Positions 18,490 to 26,676 of a DNA stretch of 64,000 nt are shown piece after piece (within the stretch, counting starts at the first letter, position 1; each line of letters begins with the position of its first letter). Below the pieces are notes generated by a model that searched no databases, had not been told where the DNA came from, and saw nothing but the letters and a program-made list of their open reading frames with translations. The translations under genes and the position numbers were made by a program. Source of the stretch: Halobacterium sp. R2-5. GTDB taxonomy: Archaea > Halobacteriota > Halobacteria > Halobacteriales > Halobacteriaceae. The stretch covers positions 62,001-126,000 of the forward strand of contig NZ_JAANTH010000003.1 of the NCBI RefSeq assembly GCF_011734195.1. The letters run 5' to 3'.

Positions 18490-18921
18490 TGTTTGCTGGA
18501 TTGCTGGTTGCGGCCGCTATACCATCGACTGAGCAATGGGGGCCGGACACTCCCCCGAAAATACTACGGATGCACAGATTCCGCATCCACTCTGTTGGCG
18601 ACGTCCGGTGGTGCTTTCACCGTCAACCAGCTGATTCTAATTATATGCTTTCCCCCGGTAGTCCTCCCACCCGAGCGTTCCCCTCCTCGAAACAAACACG
18701 ACGTCACCATTGACACGTCCGCCGGATCGGTTCCAGCAACCGCGCTATGCGAGGCCTCGACCACCTCAATGCACCTTGTACCCGCCGTCACCACAGAAGC
18801 GCCCCAAGACGAACCCCATGCCGTCCCCAATGGTCCTAACGCACCCAGGAACGGCTGCGCACTCCCGATACAGGTTCACCACCTCGGGAATTTAACACGA
18901 TTGCTCTTGTGGGGGCATAGT
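18490..18921. other. Intergenic, no convincing gene
   Basis: 432 bp. Long frames exist on both strands, but their translations have poor composition and no motif. Just before 18922 a tttaaca element lies about 27 nt before the start codon and probably serves the next gene as a leaderless promoter. Confidence 0.4.
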
Positions 18922-19353
18922 ATGGACAAGGACGCTGAGGTCGATTCCGACATCGTCCACGAGATTGTCGTCGAAGAGGAGCGGATGGGGAATCCCTACA
19001 CAGAGGTGCCAACATTGGTCGAGAAGCTCCAGAAATTGAAGCCGTATCTTATCGGCATTGCCCAGCAGGACGGTGCGACCACAACCTATGGGGCAACTCG
19101 GCAGGCAACTGGCATCTTCTCGGCTCGCCAATCCCGTGTTCTTGGTACACTGGGTCTCCACGAGGATGAACTAGAACAGCCGCTCTTGCCTGCATTAGTC
19201 GTACAAGACACGTCAAATCCGATGCCGGGAGACAAGTACTTCAACATGGTGAACGCGACGAAAAACCGGAACGACCCGGCTCCTGAGACTGAGGAACGAC
19301 AAATCTGGGAAGACCACGTCCAAGAGGTTCGAGATTTCTGGGACGACTCGTAG
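18922..19353 (+). CDS. Hypothetical protein paired with a nuclease-like gene
   Basis: 143 aa from the ATG at 18922 (MDKDAEVDSDIVHEIVVEEE). The frame is open from 18349, but the upstream part is antisense-like. Acidic N-terminus, a central TYGATRQATGIFSARQSRVL segment that could contact nucleic acid, and an acidic C-terminus. No recognised domain. A TATA-like box lies 27 nt upstream. The next gene, 126 bp downstream on the same strand, encodes a PD-(D/E)XK-type protein, so the pair may be a small restriction or toxin unit. Confidence 0.55.
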   Translation: MDKDAEVDSDIVHEIVVEEERMGNPYTEVPTLVEKLQKLKPYLIGIAQQDGATTTYGATRQATGIFSARQSRVLGTLGLHEDELEQPLLPALVVQDTSNPMPGDKYFNMVNATKNRNDPAPETEERQIWEDHVQEVRDFWDDS

Positions 19354-19478
19354 CGAAGACACCAACCCGTTAGTGGGAATTCCTGCTATTGTATGCCCGA
19401 TTAGTAGAATCTCCAGTTCCTATAGAAATTCCATCGCTCCGCCAAAAGTATAGAAGGGCCCCCTTCTCACGGTGCTCT

Positions 19479-20024
19479 ATGGTCGAAGTTGTGGAAGAGG
19501 GGCTCCTGAGTCGGGATATCCGAGACCAATCGAAATATCGTGAGTTTCCTGAAGAGGAGTACGACTGGATTCTTAACGCGGTTCAAGACGCTTCAGACAG
19601 TGTATTTGATGGCCACGGTGAGGATTTAGACGGACACATCGCTGAGATTTTGTCTGACTATGCGTTTGAGCACGACGGTGATTCTGGACGCGACCAAGCA
19701 TGCAAGCTCTGGGCACCGAAATTCAACCATACGGTTGACTTCTACCACCCGGAGAAGCGCATCGCCATTGAGGTTGAGAAGACCCAACAGAAACGGGTGA
19801 GCGATGATATTCTGAAGTTCATCAAAGGTGGGAAGACGCAACATCAATACCGACAAAAAATTGAATTCGGGTGTTTAGTTGTCCCAGTGAATTACGGGAT
19901 ACGTAGCGATCGCTCCAGTACTGACAATCTATTCAAGGAGGCCATGCAGAACATGGAGTTCGTTCGGAGTGTACTGCACGTGGAGGATATTGCGGTAATC
20001 GGGTACAGAATCCCCGCCGAGTAG
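19479..20024 (+). CDS. PD-(D/E)XK-type restriction-endonuclease-like protein
   Basis: 181 aa from the ATG at 19479 (MVEVVEEGLLSRDIRDQ); the longer frame from 19389 adds a basic leader. Residues about 85-115 read HTVDFYHPEKRIAIEVEKTQ, a D-x(n)-E-x-E-x-T/K arrangement on predicted beta strands, as in restriction-endonuclease-fold proteins. It is followed by an amphipathic helix (DDILKFIKGGKTQHQYRQK) and a hydrophobic strand (GCLVVPVNYGI). The catalytic Lys is not in the textbook ExK position, so activity is uncertain. AT content is higher than in the permease and oxidase genes, suggesting transfer. Confidence 0.55.
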   Translation: MVEVVEEGLLSRDIRDQSKYREFPEEEYDWILNAVQDASDSVFDGHGEDLDGHIAEILSDYAFEHDGDSGRDQACKLWAPKFNHTVDFYHPEKRIAIEVEKTQQKRVSDDILKFIKGGKTQHQYRQKIEFGCLVVPVNYGIRSDRSSTDNLFKEAMQNMEFVRSVLHVEDIAVIGYRIPAE

Positions 20025-20051
20025 CTGGTTTCTCAGAAAAGAGTAGTATAT

Positions 20052-20679
20052 TCAAGGGGTTAGACTTGCAGCCCGTGAGTGGAGTGGATAGACTGTTCGT
20101 GTACAGGAGATCTCCTGTGCTATCCGCAGTAGTGCTCTTTGTGGGGACCGTCGTGGTTTACCGAATACCACCTCCAGGTGATAGTGAGTCCCGCAGTTCT
20201 GGCACTCGTATTCTCGGTCGTGGAAAACCAGCCAATGTCTAGACTCTCGCTGACCCCTGGCACGGAATCCAAACGTTCCCTGGCCGGTCAATCCGCTGAT
20301 TAGCCGCAGAGACGGCGTCGACGTGAACTAGAACCTCAAGATGGGAGACGACGCGGAATCGAACGGTAGTGCCACAGGTAGTGCAGTGTGGGGCGTCAAA
20401 CCTCTTCACTTCCCCCGAACTTTTCATCGAGGTTTTTCCGCTCGCTTCGTTCCGGGACACCACGCTGCCCAACTCAGTGACTTTGCCAGTGCCTGCTGTT
20501 ATCGGAATCGCGAGCCACGGATTCCCAGTTAGAATTGCTGTTACAATGAGTGCCATAGCCGCTGCACCAGCCGATATTTTGCTCTCAGTAGCATCAGTGA
20601 GTTCCCTGCCTGTTTTGCTTTCCAGAAGGAGTAATCCACGACGGTTACTGCAGTCTCGGTCATCTTCTTCCGATACCAC
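20052..20679 (-). pseudogene. Frameshifted membrane/zinc-ribbon protein
   Basis: The frame from 20679 encodes a soluble start, a hydrophobic pair of segments (AGAAAMALIVTAILTGNPWL and AIPITAGTGKV) and a CTTCG knuckle. It is interrupted near 20285. The overlapping frame 20052-20291 continues with ESRHWLVFHDREYECQNCGT, which would supply the second CxxC of a zinc ribbon. Joined, they form a protein of about 200 aa with TM helices and a split CxxC pair. The frameshift is inferred; the family is not recognised. Confidence 0.45.
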
Positions 20680-20878
20680 TCACCGTCATCCCACCAGCCG
20701 GTCGTGTAGATCCTCCGCTGGTGTACTCTCGTCCTCGAGTATCGGATATACAGGACATTTACGAGTATTCGACGTACAGGTGGCTCAGCTACCGGCTAGA
20801 ATAGGACACTGATGACCCCCCTCTCCGGAATCCACATTCCTATAAGCGGAACTCTCTTCGTCTTCATATGTACTGAGA

Positions 20879-22087
20879 ATGGAGGGGGAGTCGCCTTCTG
20901 ACACCAATAGGTCGCAGATTCCGTGGCACTCTGCCGTATTCTATGTCATCATCTCAAGCTCATTGATAGGTGTCATGGGTGTTTCACTTATTAGCCCACT
21001 ACTTCCAGCACTTCGTCCCGTTTTCGGTGTCACAGATACAGCAGTCGGCCTCTTTATCACCGCCTATTCTATCCCTGGAATCTTCATCACTCCCTTCATT
21101 GGATACGTCGCCGACCGAATCGGACGTAAGTGGGTGCTGGTTCCATTACTCTTCACGTTCGGCATCGCAGGTGCCGGAATCGCCTTCACGACGAACTTTC
21201 TCATCGCCTTGGGGCTGCGATTCCTCCAAGGCATCGGTGCCACCGCGCTCGTGATGCTTGCTGTCACCCTGATCGGTGATATCTACGAGGGAAACCGTCG
21301 CGACACGCTCATCGGGATGAATGGCAGTATGATCGGCGTTGGTGCCGCCTTCTACCCGCTACTCGGTGGCGCACTGGCAACGGTACGATGGAGCGTTCCA
21401 TTCCTCTTTTTCGGGGTTGCGATCCCCGTCGGACTTCTCGCATTGCTAGCATTAGATGGGTCAACAGGCGCGTCAGACATCCAGCTCTCTACATATACTA
21501 ACCGGATTTATGAAGTAGTCCAGCTTCCAGAAGCACTCGCGCTCTTTGCTGCAATGTTCTTGGCGGTATTTATCTACTATGGCGCCGTGGTCACAGCGTT
21601 GCCGCTGCTGTTGAGTGACGAGTTCGGATTAACCTCATCAAAAATCGGGTTGATTCTGGCGGTCGCAGCCTTGGCAAATGCCGTCACTTCATCACTGTAT
21701 GGGCGGATTTCCAGGCGACGAACCGCACCAGAATTGATTTCGTTAGGCTTTGTCGCCTTTGGAATCGGCTTACTTCTCATCTGGATTTCGTCTACGACAG
21801 TACTGATAGCTGTCGCGCTCCTTGGATTCGGGATCGGTCTTGGACTTGCCCTGCCATCTATCGATATGAAGGTGATCACGCTTGTTTCAGAGGATCTCCG
21901 CGCTGGGATGATGGGGATGCGAACTAGTATGCTTCGCCTTGGGCAAACAATTGGTGCTGTTGGATTCACGTTCGCCGCTGAGACGTTCTTCGTTAGTACG
22001 GTTCAGGGATACCGGTCACTGATGCTTCTTGCAGGGGTTATCGTAATCGGTACAAGCAGTCTCCTATACGTCTTATTCCGCCACTAA
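20879..22087 (+). CDS. Major facilitator superfamily exporter
   Basis: 402 aa with about 12 hydrophobic segments. The MFS signature between TM2 and TM3 is clear (FIGYVADRIGRKWVLVPLLF). The Pro/Gly-rich GIGAAFYPLLGGALATVRW segment in TM5 resembles the antiporter motif of drug-efflux (DHA1-type) exporters, and the cytoplasmic loop after TM6 is short. Proton-driven export of small molecules is the family role; the substrate is unknown. A cctataagc element lies about 36 nt upstream of the ATG. Monocistronic, with no linked regulator on the same strand. Confidence 0.85.
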   Translation: MEGESPSDTNRSQIPWHSAVFYVIISSSLIGVMGVSLISPLLPALRPVFGVTDTAVGLFITAYSIPGIFITPFIGYVADRIGRKWVLVPLLFTFGIAGAGIAFTTNFLIALGLRFLQGIGATALVMLAVTLIGDIYEGNRRDTLIGMNGSMIGVGAAFYPLLGGALATVRWSVPFLFFGVAIPVGLLALLALDGSTGASDIQLSTYTNRIYEVVQLPEALALFAAMFLAVFIYYGAVVTALPLLLSDEFGLTSSKIGLILAVAALANAVTSSLYGRISRRRTAPELISLGFVAFGIGLLLIWISSTTVLIAVALLGFGIGLGLALPSIDMKVITLVSEDLRAGMMGMRTSMLRLGQTIGAVGFTFAAETFFVSTVQGYRSLMLLAGVIVIGTSSLLYVLFRH

Positions 22088-22229
22088 ATATACTCTGCCC
22101 CCAACGCACAGTGAGAATAATATTCCACCCAGATACTCATTTCCAGGTCAGTTGTCGTTCAGGGAAAGCACTTAGCAGGCCTTGATCTGAACAGAGATTC
22201 ACTTATCGGAGCAGCCAGCGTATCGTCTA

Positions 22230-22358
22230 TTACGCCTGAAGAAACGCTGCTAATGACCCCTTGGCATCACACGCACCGCGTCCCCGAACGACATCACCTT
22301 CTTGCTCGAAGGGGATGTGCGGTGGCACCGTATCGAGGTGCGTGTTCAACACCAGATG
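22230..22358 (-). pseudogene. M20-family peptidase (ArgE/DapE) fragment
   Basis: About 42 codons in one minus frame read HLVLNTHLDTVPPHIPFEQE and then VRGRGACDAKGSLAAFLQA before a stop. LNTHLDTVP holds the metal-binding His-Asp of acetylornithine/succinyldiaminopimelate deacylases, and GRGACDAKGS holds the second metal Asp. The rest of the gene is absent. A gene shard left by rearrangement. Confidence 0.6.
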
Positions 22359-22386
22359 CAGCCCGTTTGAATCAGCTCATCGTCCA

Positions 22387-22641
22387 TCAGGTCGATAATC
22401 TGTTCAGGGTGCCTTCAGATTCAACGACAACCGTGAATCCGCGTGACGTGAGCGTTTGGTAGACGTGGTCGAACTCAGAAACGACACTCACCGCGAGATC
22501 GATATCATCGGTTTGGTCTTTCAACCCCCGGACCGTCATCGCAGACTCGCCGAGGAGATACACCGTCACAGACTCCGACAGCCAAGTATCGAACTCTTCG
22601 AGGAACGCTTTGATCGCTTCGCCGTCCGTGAAGACAGTCAT
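22387..22641 (-). CDS. Nucleotidyltransferase-fold protein, truncated (DUF6036/AbiEii-like)
   Basis: 84 aa. VYLLGESAMTVRGLKDQTDD followed by IDLAVS gives the G-S and D-x-D-like signature of MNT/AbiEii-type nucleotidyltransferases. The fold needs roughly twice this length; the frame ends in GTLNRLST beside the M20 fragment, so the C-terminal half has been lost. The start overlaps the stop of the upstream regulator by ATGA. In haloarchaea such regulator/nucleotidyltransferase pairs look like toxin-antitoxin units. Here the enzyme is probably inactive. Confidence 0.55.
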   Translation of the reverse strand: MTVFTDGEAIKAFLEEFDTWLSESVTVYLLGESAMTVRGLKDQTDDIDLAVSVVSEFDHVYQTLTSRGFTVVVESEGTLNRLST

Positions 22642-23588
22642 GCGACTCCGTACTGCTCTTTGAGCGCCCGAAATTCTGCTTCACTTGGGAGGACGACAGG
22701 GCTCTCGTCCGAGTCGGTAACTCCGTCCTGCAGTGCCTGGTACATCGCCGCGACTGTGGCTTCCAGATCGTACCACGTTGCTGTGTCTGTGAGCGCCTCC
22801 TGGTTGATGTCTAACGCCTCGATTAACAGCATCGCATAGCTAACCCGGCGAGACCCGCGATCGAGAACGAGCGTGTGACACACGACTTCGGCCGGCGTGA
22901 GTTCCTCGTCGGGCGCATACCAGAACGCGGGCTCACCTGCAAGGAAGAACTGCAGCCCGTACTCCTCGAATCGACCGAGCGCGGTTACCTGCCAATCAGG
23001 TGCGTCTAGTAGGGCGTCTGTATCCTCGGTGGTCTGCACACGGACGAGTGCGCGTTTCGGGTCGCACCACTCAACCGTCGCACTCGGCGCGAGCTCCCGT
23101 GCTCGTGATCGGTGCTCGTGAGTTACGATGGCCTGTGCGAACGCTAGCAGCGGCGCGAGGTCCTTGCTCGCCGCGTACTCGGGGCCGGATGCGGACAGCA
23201 TCGCTCGATGTTTGAGCGGTGACAGCGCCTTGTGAACGCTTTGTCGAGAGATCTTGAGTCGCTCTGCAATCTCGGATACTCGCCGGGGGTCGTCGAGAAA
23301 CCAGCACACGTTGAGGGTGGCAGGCGAGAGCAAGGTAGCCCAGTCTACGTGGCTGAGCTCTGAGTGTAGCGTCCGGTACGCTTCATTAACCGGGTGGGCC
23401 GCGACACGGACTTGCCGCTGGTTGTTGGGCCCACGGCGTTCGACCAAGAGCCCCGCATCCAGCAAGTCATCGAGGACCTCGTAGATGTGTGCCTGTGAAT
23501 ATCCGGTTTCAGTTGCGAGATTGCTGGGCGTCGCTTCGCGGCCGGTACTCAGTGCGTCGATCACAGCGAGCCCAGCCTTTGAAATCAT
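22638..23588 (-). CDS. Tandem winged-helix transcriptional regulator
   Basis: 316 aa. The first wHTH is at about residues 5-55 (NLATETGYSQAHIYEVLDDL, then LLVERRG). The second is at about 95-150 (RRVSEIAERLKISRQSVHKA). The C-terminal 150 residues are acidic, with FFLAGEPAFWYAPDEELTPA, and resemble the sensor or antitoxin half of AbiEi-like proteins. A TATA-like box lies 30 nt upstream of the ATG. The protein probably autoregulates itself and the overlapping nucleotidyltransferase gene. Complete, unlike its partner. Confidence 0.7.
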   Translation of the reverse strand: MISKAGLAVIDALSTGREATPSNLATETGYSQAHIYEVLDDLLDAGLLVERRGPNNQRQVRVAAHPVNEAYRTLHSELSHVDWATLLSPATLNVCWFLDDPRRVSEIAERLKISRQSVHKALSPLKHRAMLSASGPEYAASKDLAPLLAFAQAIVTHEHRSRARELAPSATVEWCDPKRALVRVQTTEDTDALLDAPDWQVTALGRFEEYGLQFFLAGEPAFWYAPDEELTPAEVVCHTLVLDRGSRRVSYAMLLIEALDINQEALTDTATWYDLEATVAAMYQALQDGVTDSDESPVVLPSEAEFRALKEQYGVA

Positions 23589-23613
23589 CTATGTATACTC
23601 TAACACCCAAACA

Positions 23614-23621
23614 CATAAATA
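23614..23621 (-). promoter_or_regulatory. TATA-like box of the wHTH regulator
   Basis: On the minus strand tatttatg is centred about 30 nt before the ATG at 23588, consistent with a leaderless transcript for the regulator/nucleotidyltransferase pair. Confidence 0.45.
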
Positions 23622-23691
23622 CGTTTCTGGATTTAGGTTGACGAACGTCTTGTCGACGTGATTCACGACCCACCGAGTGCTTACTGGCTGG

Positions 23692-23985
23692 CTAGAAGAG
23701 GAGTGCATGGAGTTGGATACGTTGAACCGGGAGGTACGGGAGTTTTGCGAGGTCTTCGAACCCATGTGATGTGAGTGCAGCAACGACCCCTTCCCCTGCA
23801 TCCGTGTCTGTCGTTACAACACAGACAAGTGCTGCCTCCCCTTGTCGCAAGCATTCAACGGGCGAGATAAGTCCGTTCAGCCCGTAGTAATGAGTACCGT
23901 TCCTCCGGCTAAGAGGTGCGCAGGACTTGGTCACTTTGCTCCGCCTCCCAACTCTGGTAATGGTTACTAGAAAGTCCGCGGTCAA
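23692..23985 (-). CDS. Doubtful ORF, possible gene remnant
   Basis: 97 codons overlapping the stop of the glycosylase-like gene by 4 nt. The second half (LISPVECLRQGEAALVCVVT, then ALTSHGFEDLAKLPYLPVQR) has acidic, protein-like composition, while the first 30 residues are basic and poor. It may be the tail of a lost gene or a small cotranscribed protein. No family recognised. Confidence 0.3.
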   Translation of the reverse strand: MTADFLVTITRVGRRSKVTKSCAPLSRRNGTHYYGLNGLISPVECLRQGEAALVCVVTTDTDAGEGVVAALTSHGFEDLAKLPYLPVQRIQLHALLF

Positions 23986-24887
23986 TCCAACTCCTGGTTC
24001 AGGGTCTGTAGGTTCTCTCGGAGACGCTGGGTCTTTACCCAGTAACTGGCGTGCCAGGTCGTCACAACCCAGAGGTCTTCAGACGGAATTCGGTACAACC
24101 CACTGTACGCCCCTTTCTCCAACTTTGAGTGGTAACTGGACGTAACAGGCGACTTTTCGGAATACGCTTCTATCAGCTCCATGGGGTCACCCTGTTCAGC
24201 GACGTGGTCATAGATCGCTTTCCAGCCTTCTTTGCCAACGCAAACCAGCACTTTCGGCTGGACTATGTCTAGGACTTCGCGAACAAACTGTTCTCGAGCA
24301 AAGGATCTGCCAGGGCTACCAAGTTCCGGTATTCTACCTTTGTCATTGGTAGCGAATTTGTACGTCCAGGTGTAGCAGATCTCACCGAATAAGCCGTCTA
24401 ATAGATCGTCTTCTGGAGGCTCCACGTAATCCTCATAATCCGGTTTATCATCGAGAAAGTCTAATTCGTCACGAAGACACTCTATCAGATCATCAAATCG
24501 GTTGTCAGAACTGGTAAGGAATCCGTTTAGATGTCTTGCTACTGCACTTGCAGTTTTGCTAACATCGGTTCCTGCGCGGTTGTGGCGGCCGTACTCGCCA
24601 CCGTCTTCAAATGTGGAGGCGCTAATTGTATTCTGCATCCCCGGATTCAGAGTGGTAATCATCACGTCCTGCCCGACTGCAGGAGCAACCCGGAAGAAAC
24701 TCTCCAAAATCACGTCACCAAGATTTGACCGCAGCTCAGGAGACTGCTCAATTTGGTTGGCAAATCCACCAGCCAACTCGAAGTACTCGGCCGCCGTTTC
24801 TACGCCACCCTCGGATTGGAGCTTCGAAATGTACGATTCCTGCAGGTCACTGTAGAACTGTTTGGCATCGTTATCAAGTACAGACAC
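23982..24887 (-). CDS. Uracil-DNA-glycosylase-superfamily-like protein
   Basis: About 301 aa from a GTG at 24887 (MSVLDNDAKQFYSDLQESYI). The frame is open to an ATG at 25148, but that part overlaps an IS remnant. A caatattg box lies about 28 nt before the GTG, supporting the shorter start. Three features fit the UDG fold: DVMITTLNPGMQNTI (motif 1 like xxGxNPG), KVLVCVGKEGWKAI (central strand-helix) and a late VVTTWHASYWV (like HPS). The catalytic identity is uncertain because neither motif is canonical. A base-excising glycosylase acting on modified or foreign DNA is a reasonable guess in this nuclease-rich setting. Confidence 0.5.
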   Translation of the reverse strand: MSVLDNDAKQFYSDLQESYISKLQSEGGVETAAEYFELAGGFANQIEQSPELRSNLGDVILESFFRVAPAVGQDVMITTLNPGMQNTISASTFEDGGEYGRHNRAGTDVSKTASAVARHLNGFLTSSDNRFDDLIECLRDELDFLDDKPDYEDYVEPPEDDLLDGLFGEICYTWTYKFATNDKGRIPELGSPGRSFAREQFVREVLDIVQPKVLVCVGKEGWKAIYDHVAEQGDPMELIEAYSEKSPVTSSYHSKLEKGAYSGLYRIPSEDLWVVTTWHASYWVKTQRLRENLQTLNQELD

Positions 24888-24964
24888 AGTAGCAGAGATA
24901 TCGTCGACGACAATATTGTTTTCCCCGGGACACAGGCAATAAAGATAAACTGGCGGACGGCTTA

Positions 24965-25180
24965 GGCATAGCGTAGTAAAAACCGTGCCGCCTCTTGGCC
25001 GATGAAATGGCTTGAATCCCCGAGGCGAATCCTTCGAGAGGGTTCCCCAGTGGTAGACCTCGTTCGATGCCAATCCTGTATCCGGCGTCTTCACGTCTCG
25101 CAGGACATCCAGTCCCGTTTCGCCGAATGCTAGATTCGGGCGAAACAAGATAGGATACAGCCGCTGCGAGCGAAGTTAGG
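24965..25180 (-). mobile_element. IS200/IS605-type right-end remnant
   Basis: The segment ends with the same 13 bases (ggcatagcgtagt on plus) found at the terminus of the TnpB relic near 8.87 kb. Upstream on the minus strand the sequence reads like the guide-RNA-encoding tail of a haloarchaeal tnpB (a ...ccactggggaaccctctcga... stretch, then a G/C-rich inverted region). No zinc ribbon remains. It explains the odd N-terminal extension of the glycosylase-like frame. Confidence 0.4.
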
Positions 25181-25470
25181 GTAACTCCGAGCTGGAAGCG
25201 ATAATCGAGAGTAAACCATTCCACAGTAGGAGCGAAAATCGTAACGGCAGGGTGCGAACCCCAGCGTTGCCCCGAACGTGCGACAAGACGACATCGGATG
25301 CACGGTACGGCACGGGTCACAAAGGACCAGTACGCGAAAGGATGATGGGAAGTTTCAAGGGGAGATAAACTCTCCTTGGGGAGCCTCTGTCTCGTCCTCG
25401 CGCTCAACCAGACCAATGCCAAGCGCGACTCAGACGTCAACCCCGTACCTGCGTGCCGAGTACCTCGAAT

Positions 25471-25980
25471 TTAGTTGAAATCTCTGCCGATGATTTTCGT
25501 ATTGACGTCGAATGTCTCTGGAAGGTCGTCGATAGTGACGCCGATTACGGTTGGGAAGACATTGTTTGGTGTTTTCGCTATTGCACGAGCGACTTCCAGC
25601 TGGTCTCGCTCTAGTCTTGCATGCGGTCCGGTCTTCACATCTACTGGGAACACGGCTTCTGTGTCGTGATACGCGAACTCGTGGTCTACTTCTTGTTGTG
25701 CTTTTTGTGAGGTCCACTCGATAGTGATTCGCCCATCAGCCTGCCAGATCATCTTCTCCCCGTCCTCATCAGTAGCATTGAAGTAGACATCTCGCCGGAC
25801 CCGTGCAGTAGGTCTCGGATTTTCCCCGACATCGTCCAGCTCGGACAGAAATCCGAAGAGCTCGTCGACGATTGGTTCAGGGGGTGCCCGGTTACCAAGA
25901 ACTAGCGACTCCCCGATTGCTCCCTTCGTATTCGCGCCTACCTCGATTCGGGTCATACCCCACCGAGAAATGGTAGTCAA
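25471..25980 (-). CDS. PD-(D/E)XK nuclease-like protein
   Basis: 169 aa; a later ATG at 25956 (MTRIEVGANTKGAIGES) is an equally good start. Motifs in order: TKGAIGESLVLG (helical N-motif with Glu), EVDHEFAYHD, AVFPVDVKTGPHA (D-x-K, the core of the fold) and RDQLEVARAIA (helix with Gln). This matches Mrr/Holliday-resolvase-type nucleases. Last gene of a minus-strand operon of four, its start overlapping the stop of the small membrane ORF. Likely a DNase of an accessory defence unit; substrate unknown. Confidence 0.55.
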   Translation of the reverse strand: MTTISRWGMTRIEVGANTKGAIGESLVLGNRAPPEPIVDELFGFLSELDDVGENPRPTARVRRDVYFNATDEDGEKMIWQADGRITIEWTSQKAQQEVDHEFAYHDTEAVFPVDVKTGPHARLERDQLEVARAIAKTPNNVFPTVIGVTIDDLPETFDVNTKIIGRDFN

Positions 25981-26226
25981 AATAGTTCTGTGTAATGTTC
26001 CTCCCGCCTGAACACGAGTGCTACGTGTACTGCACTTACGAGGAGTTCGTGGGGGTCTGGTGAGAGGGTCTCGTGGTCAGCACCACCAAATGGAACCGAA
26101 CGGTTCTGATGGGGCAGGACACAGAGCGTGAGATGCATCTGCGAATGCACCAAGAACCGTCCCAAGTGTCCCAGTGAGTGCGAGCAATCCAACCAACGCC
26201 AAAAGCGGCCAAAGTTCGTCTGCCAT
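25977..26226 (-). pseudogene. Small membrane protein, possibly frameshifted
   Basis: An ATG at 26226, 1 bp after the previous gene, opens a 49-codon frame: a membrane helix (LWPLLALVGLLALTGTLGTV), then ending in SIWWC. A second frame covers the same DNA and ends in HELLVSAVHVALVFRREEHY before a stop that overlaps the next start (ATGA). Joining the two by a single frameshift near 26130 would give about 83 aa and keep the tight operon spacing on both sides. Either one frameshifted gene or a genuine 49-aa peptide. Confidence 0.35.
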
Positions 26227-26227
26227 T

Positions 26228-26674
26228 TTAGTCTCGTAGGTGGGATGGTGCTATGAAGTCTAACCGGAGTTCAGGGTGCGCCTCCGCCGTGACTTCCAGG
26301 TCTTCGAGCGTAACGAGGGGAATCTCTTCCTCGCGTTCGTTCCATCCCGGGAGGTTTTCCTCGAGCTCGAGTAGTGGCGACACGACCACCACGTCATCCG
26401 TTTCCCGGCATTCAGGGTTCTTGTCTGCGAGTGATTCCCCGTCGACTTCCCACTGGTCTGCCTTGACAGCAGGCAAGTTGACCACGACCAAATCCTCTGG
26501 TTCCTCTGCTTTCTCGTCGTGCACTATATCGCCGTACACGAACCCGTCTTCGTCGTCGAAGTCCTCCTCGTCGAATCGGTCGAGTGACCCAGAGATTGGG
26601 TCTCCGTTTGCACCAAGAACTAGTTCTTGCTCACTATCCGGCTCGGTTTGTCCACGTCCTCCTTTTCGGGGCAT
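26228..26674 (-). CDS. Acidic hypothetical protein
   Basis: 148 aa, about one third Asp/Glu (DRFDEEDFDDEDGFVYGDIV), with no recognised domain and a basic N-terminal hexapeptide (MPRKGG). It is 2 bp downstream of the 26677-27465 gene and 1 bp upstream of the small membrane ORF, so it is surely cotranscribed. Highly acidic small proteins in nuclease operons can act as DNA mimics or antitoxins; here that is speculation. Confidence 0.6.
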   Translation of the reverse strand: MPRKGGRGQTEPDSEQELVLGANGDPISGSLDRFDEEDFDDEDGFVYGDIVHDEKAEEPEDLVVVNLPAVKADQWEVDGESLADKNPECRETDDVVVVSPLLELEENLPGWNEREEEIPLVTLEDLEVTAEAHPELRLDFIAPSHLRD

Positions 26675-26676
26675 GA

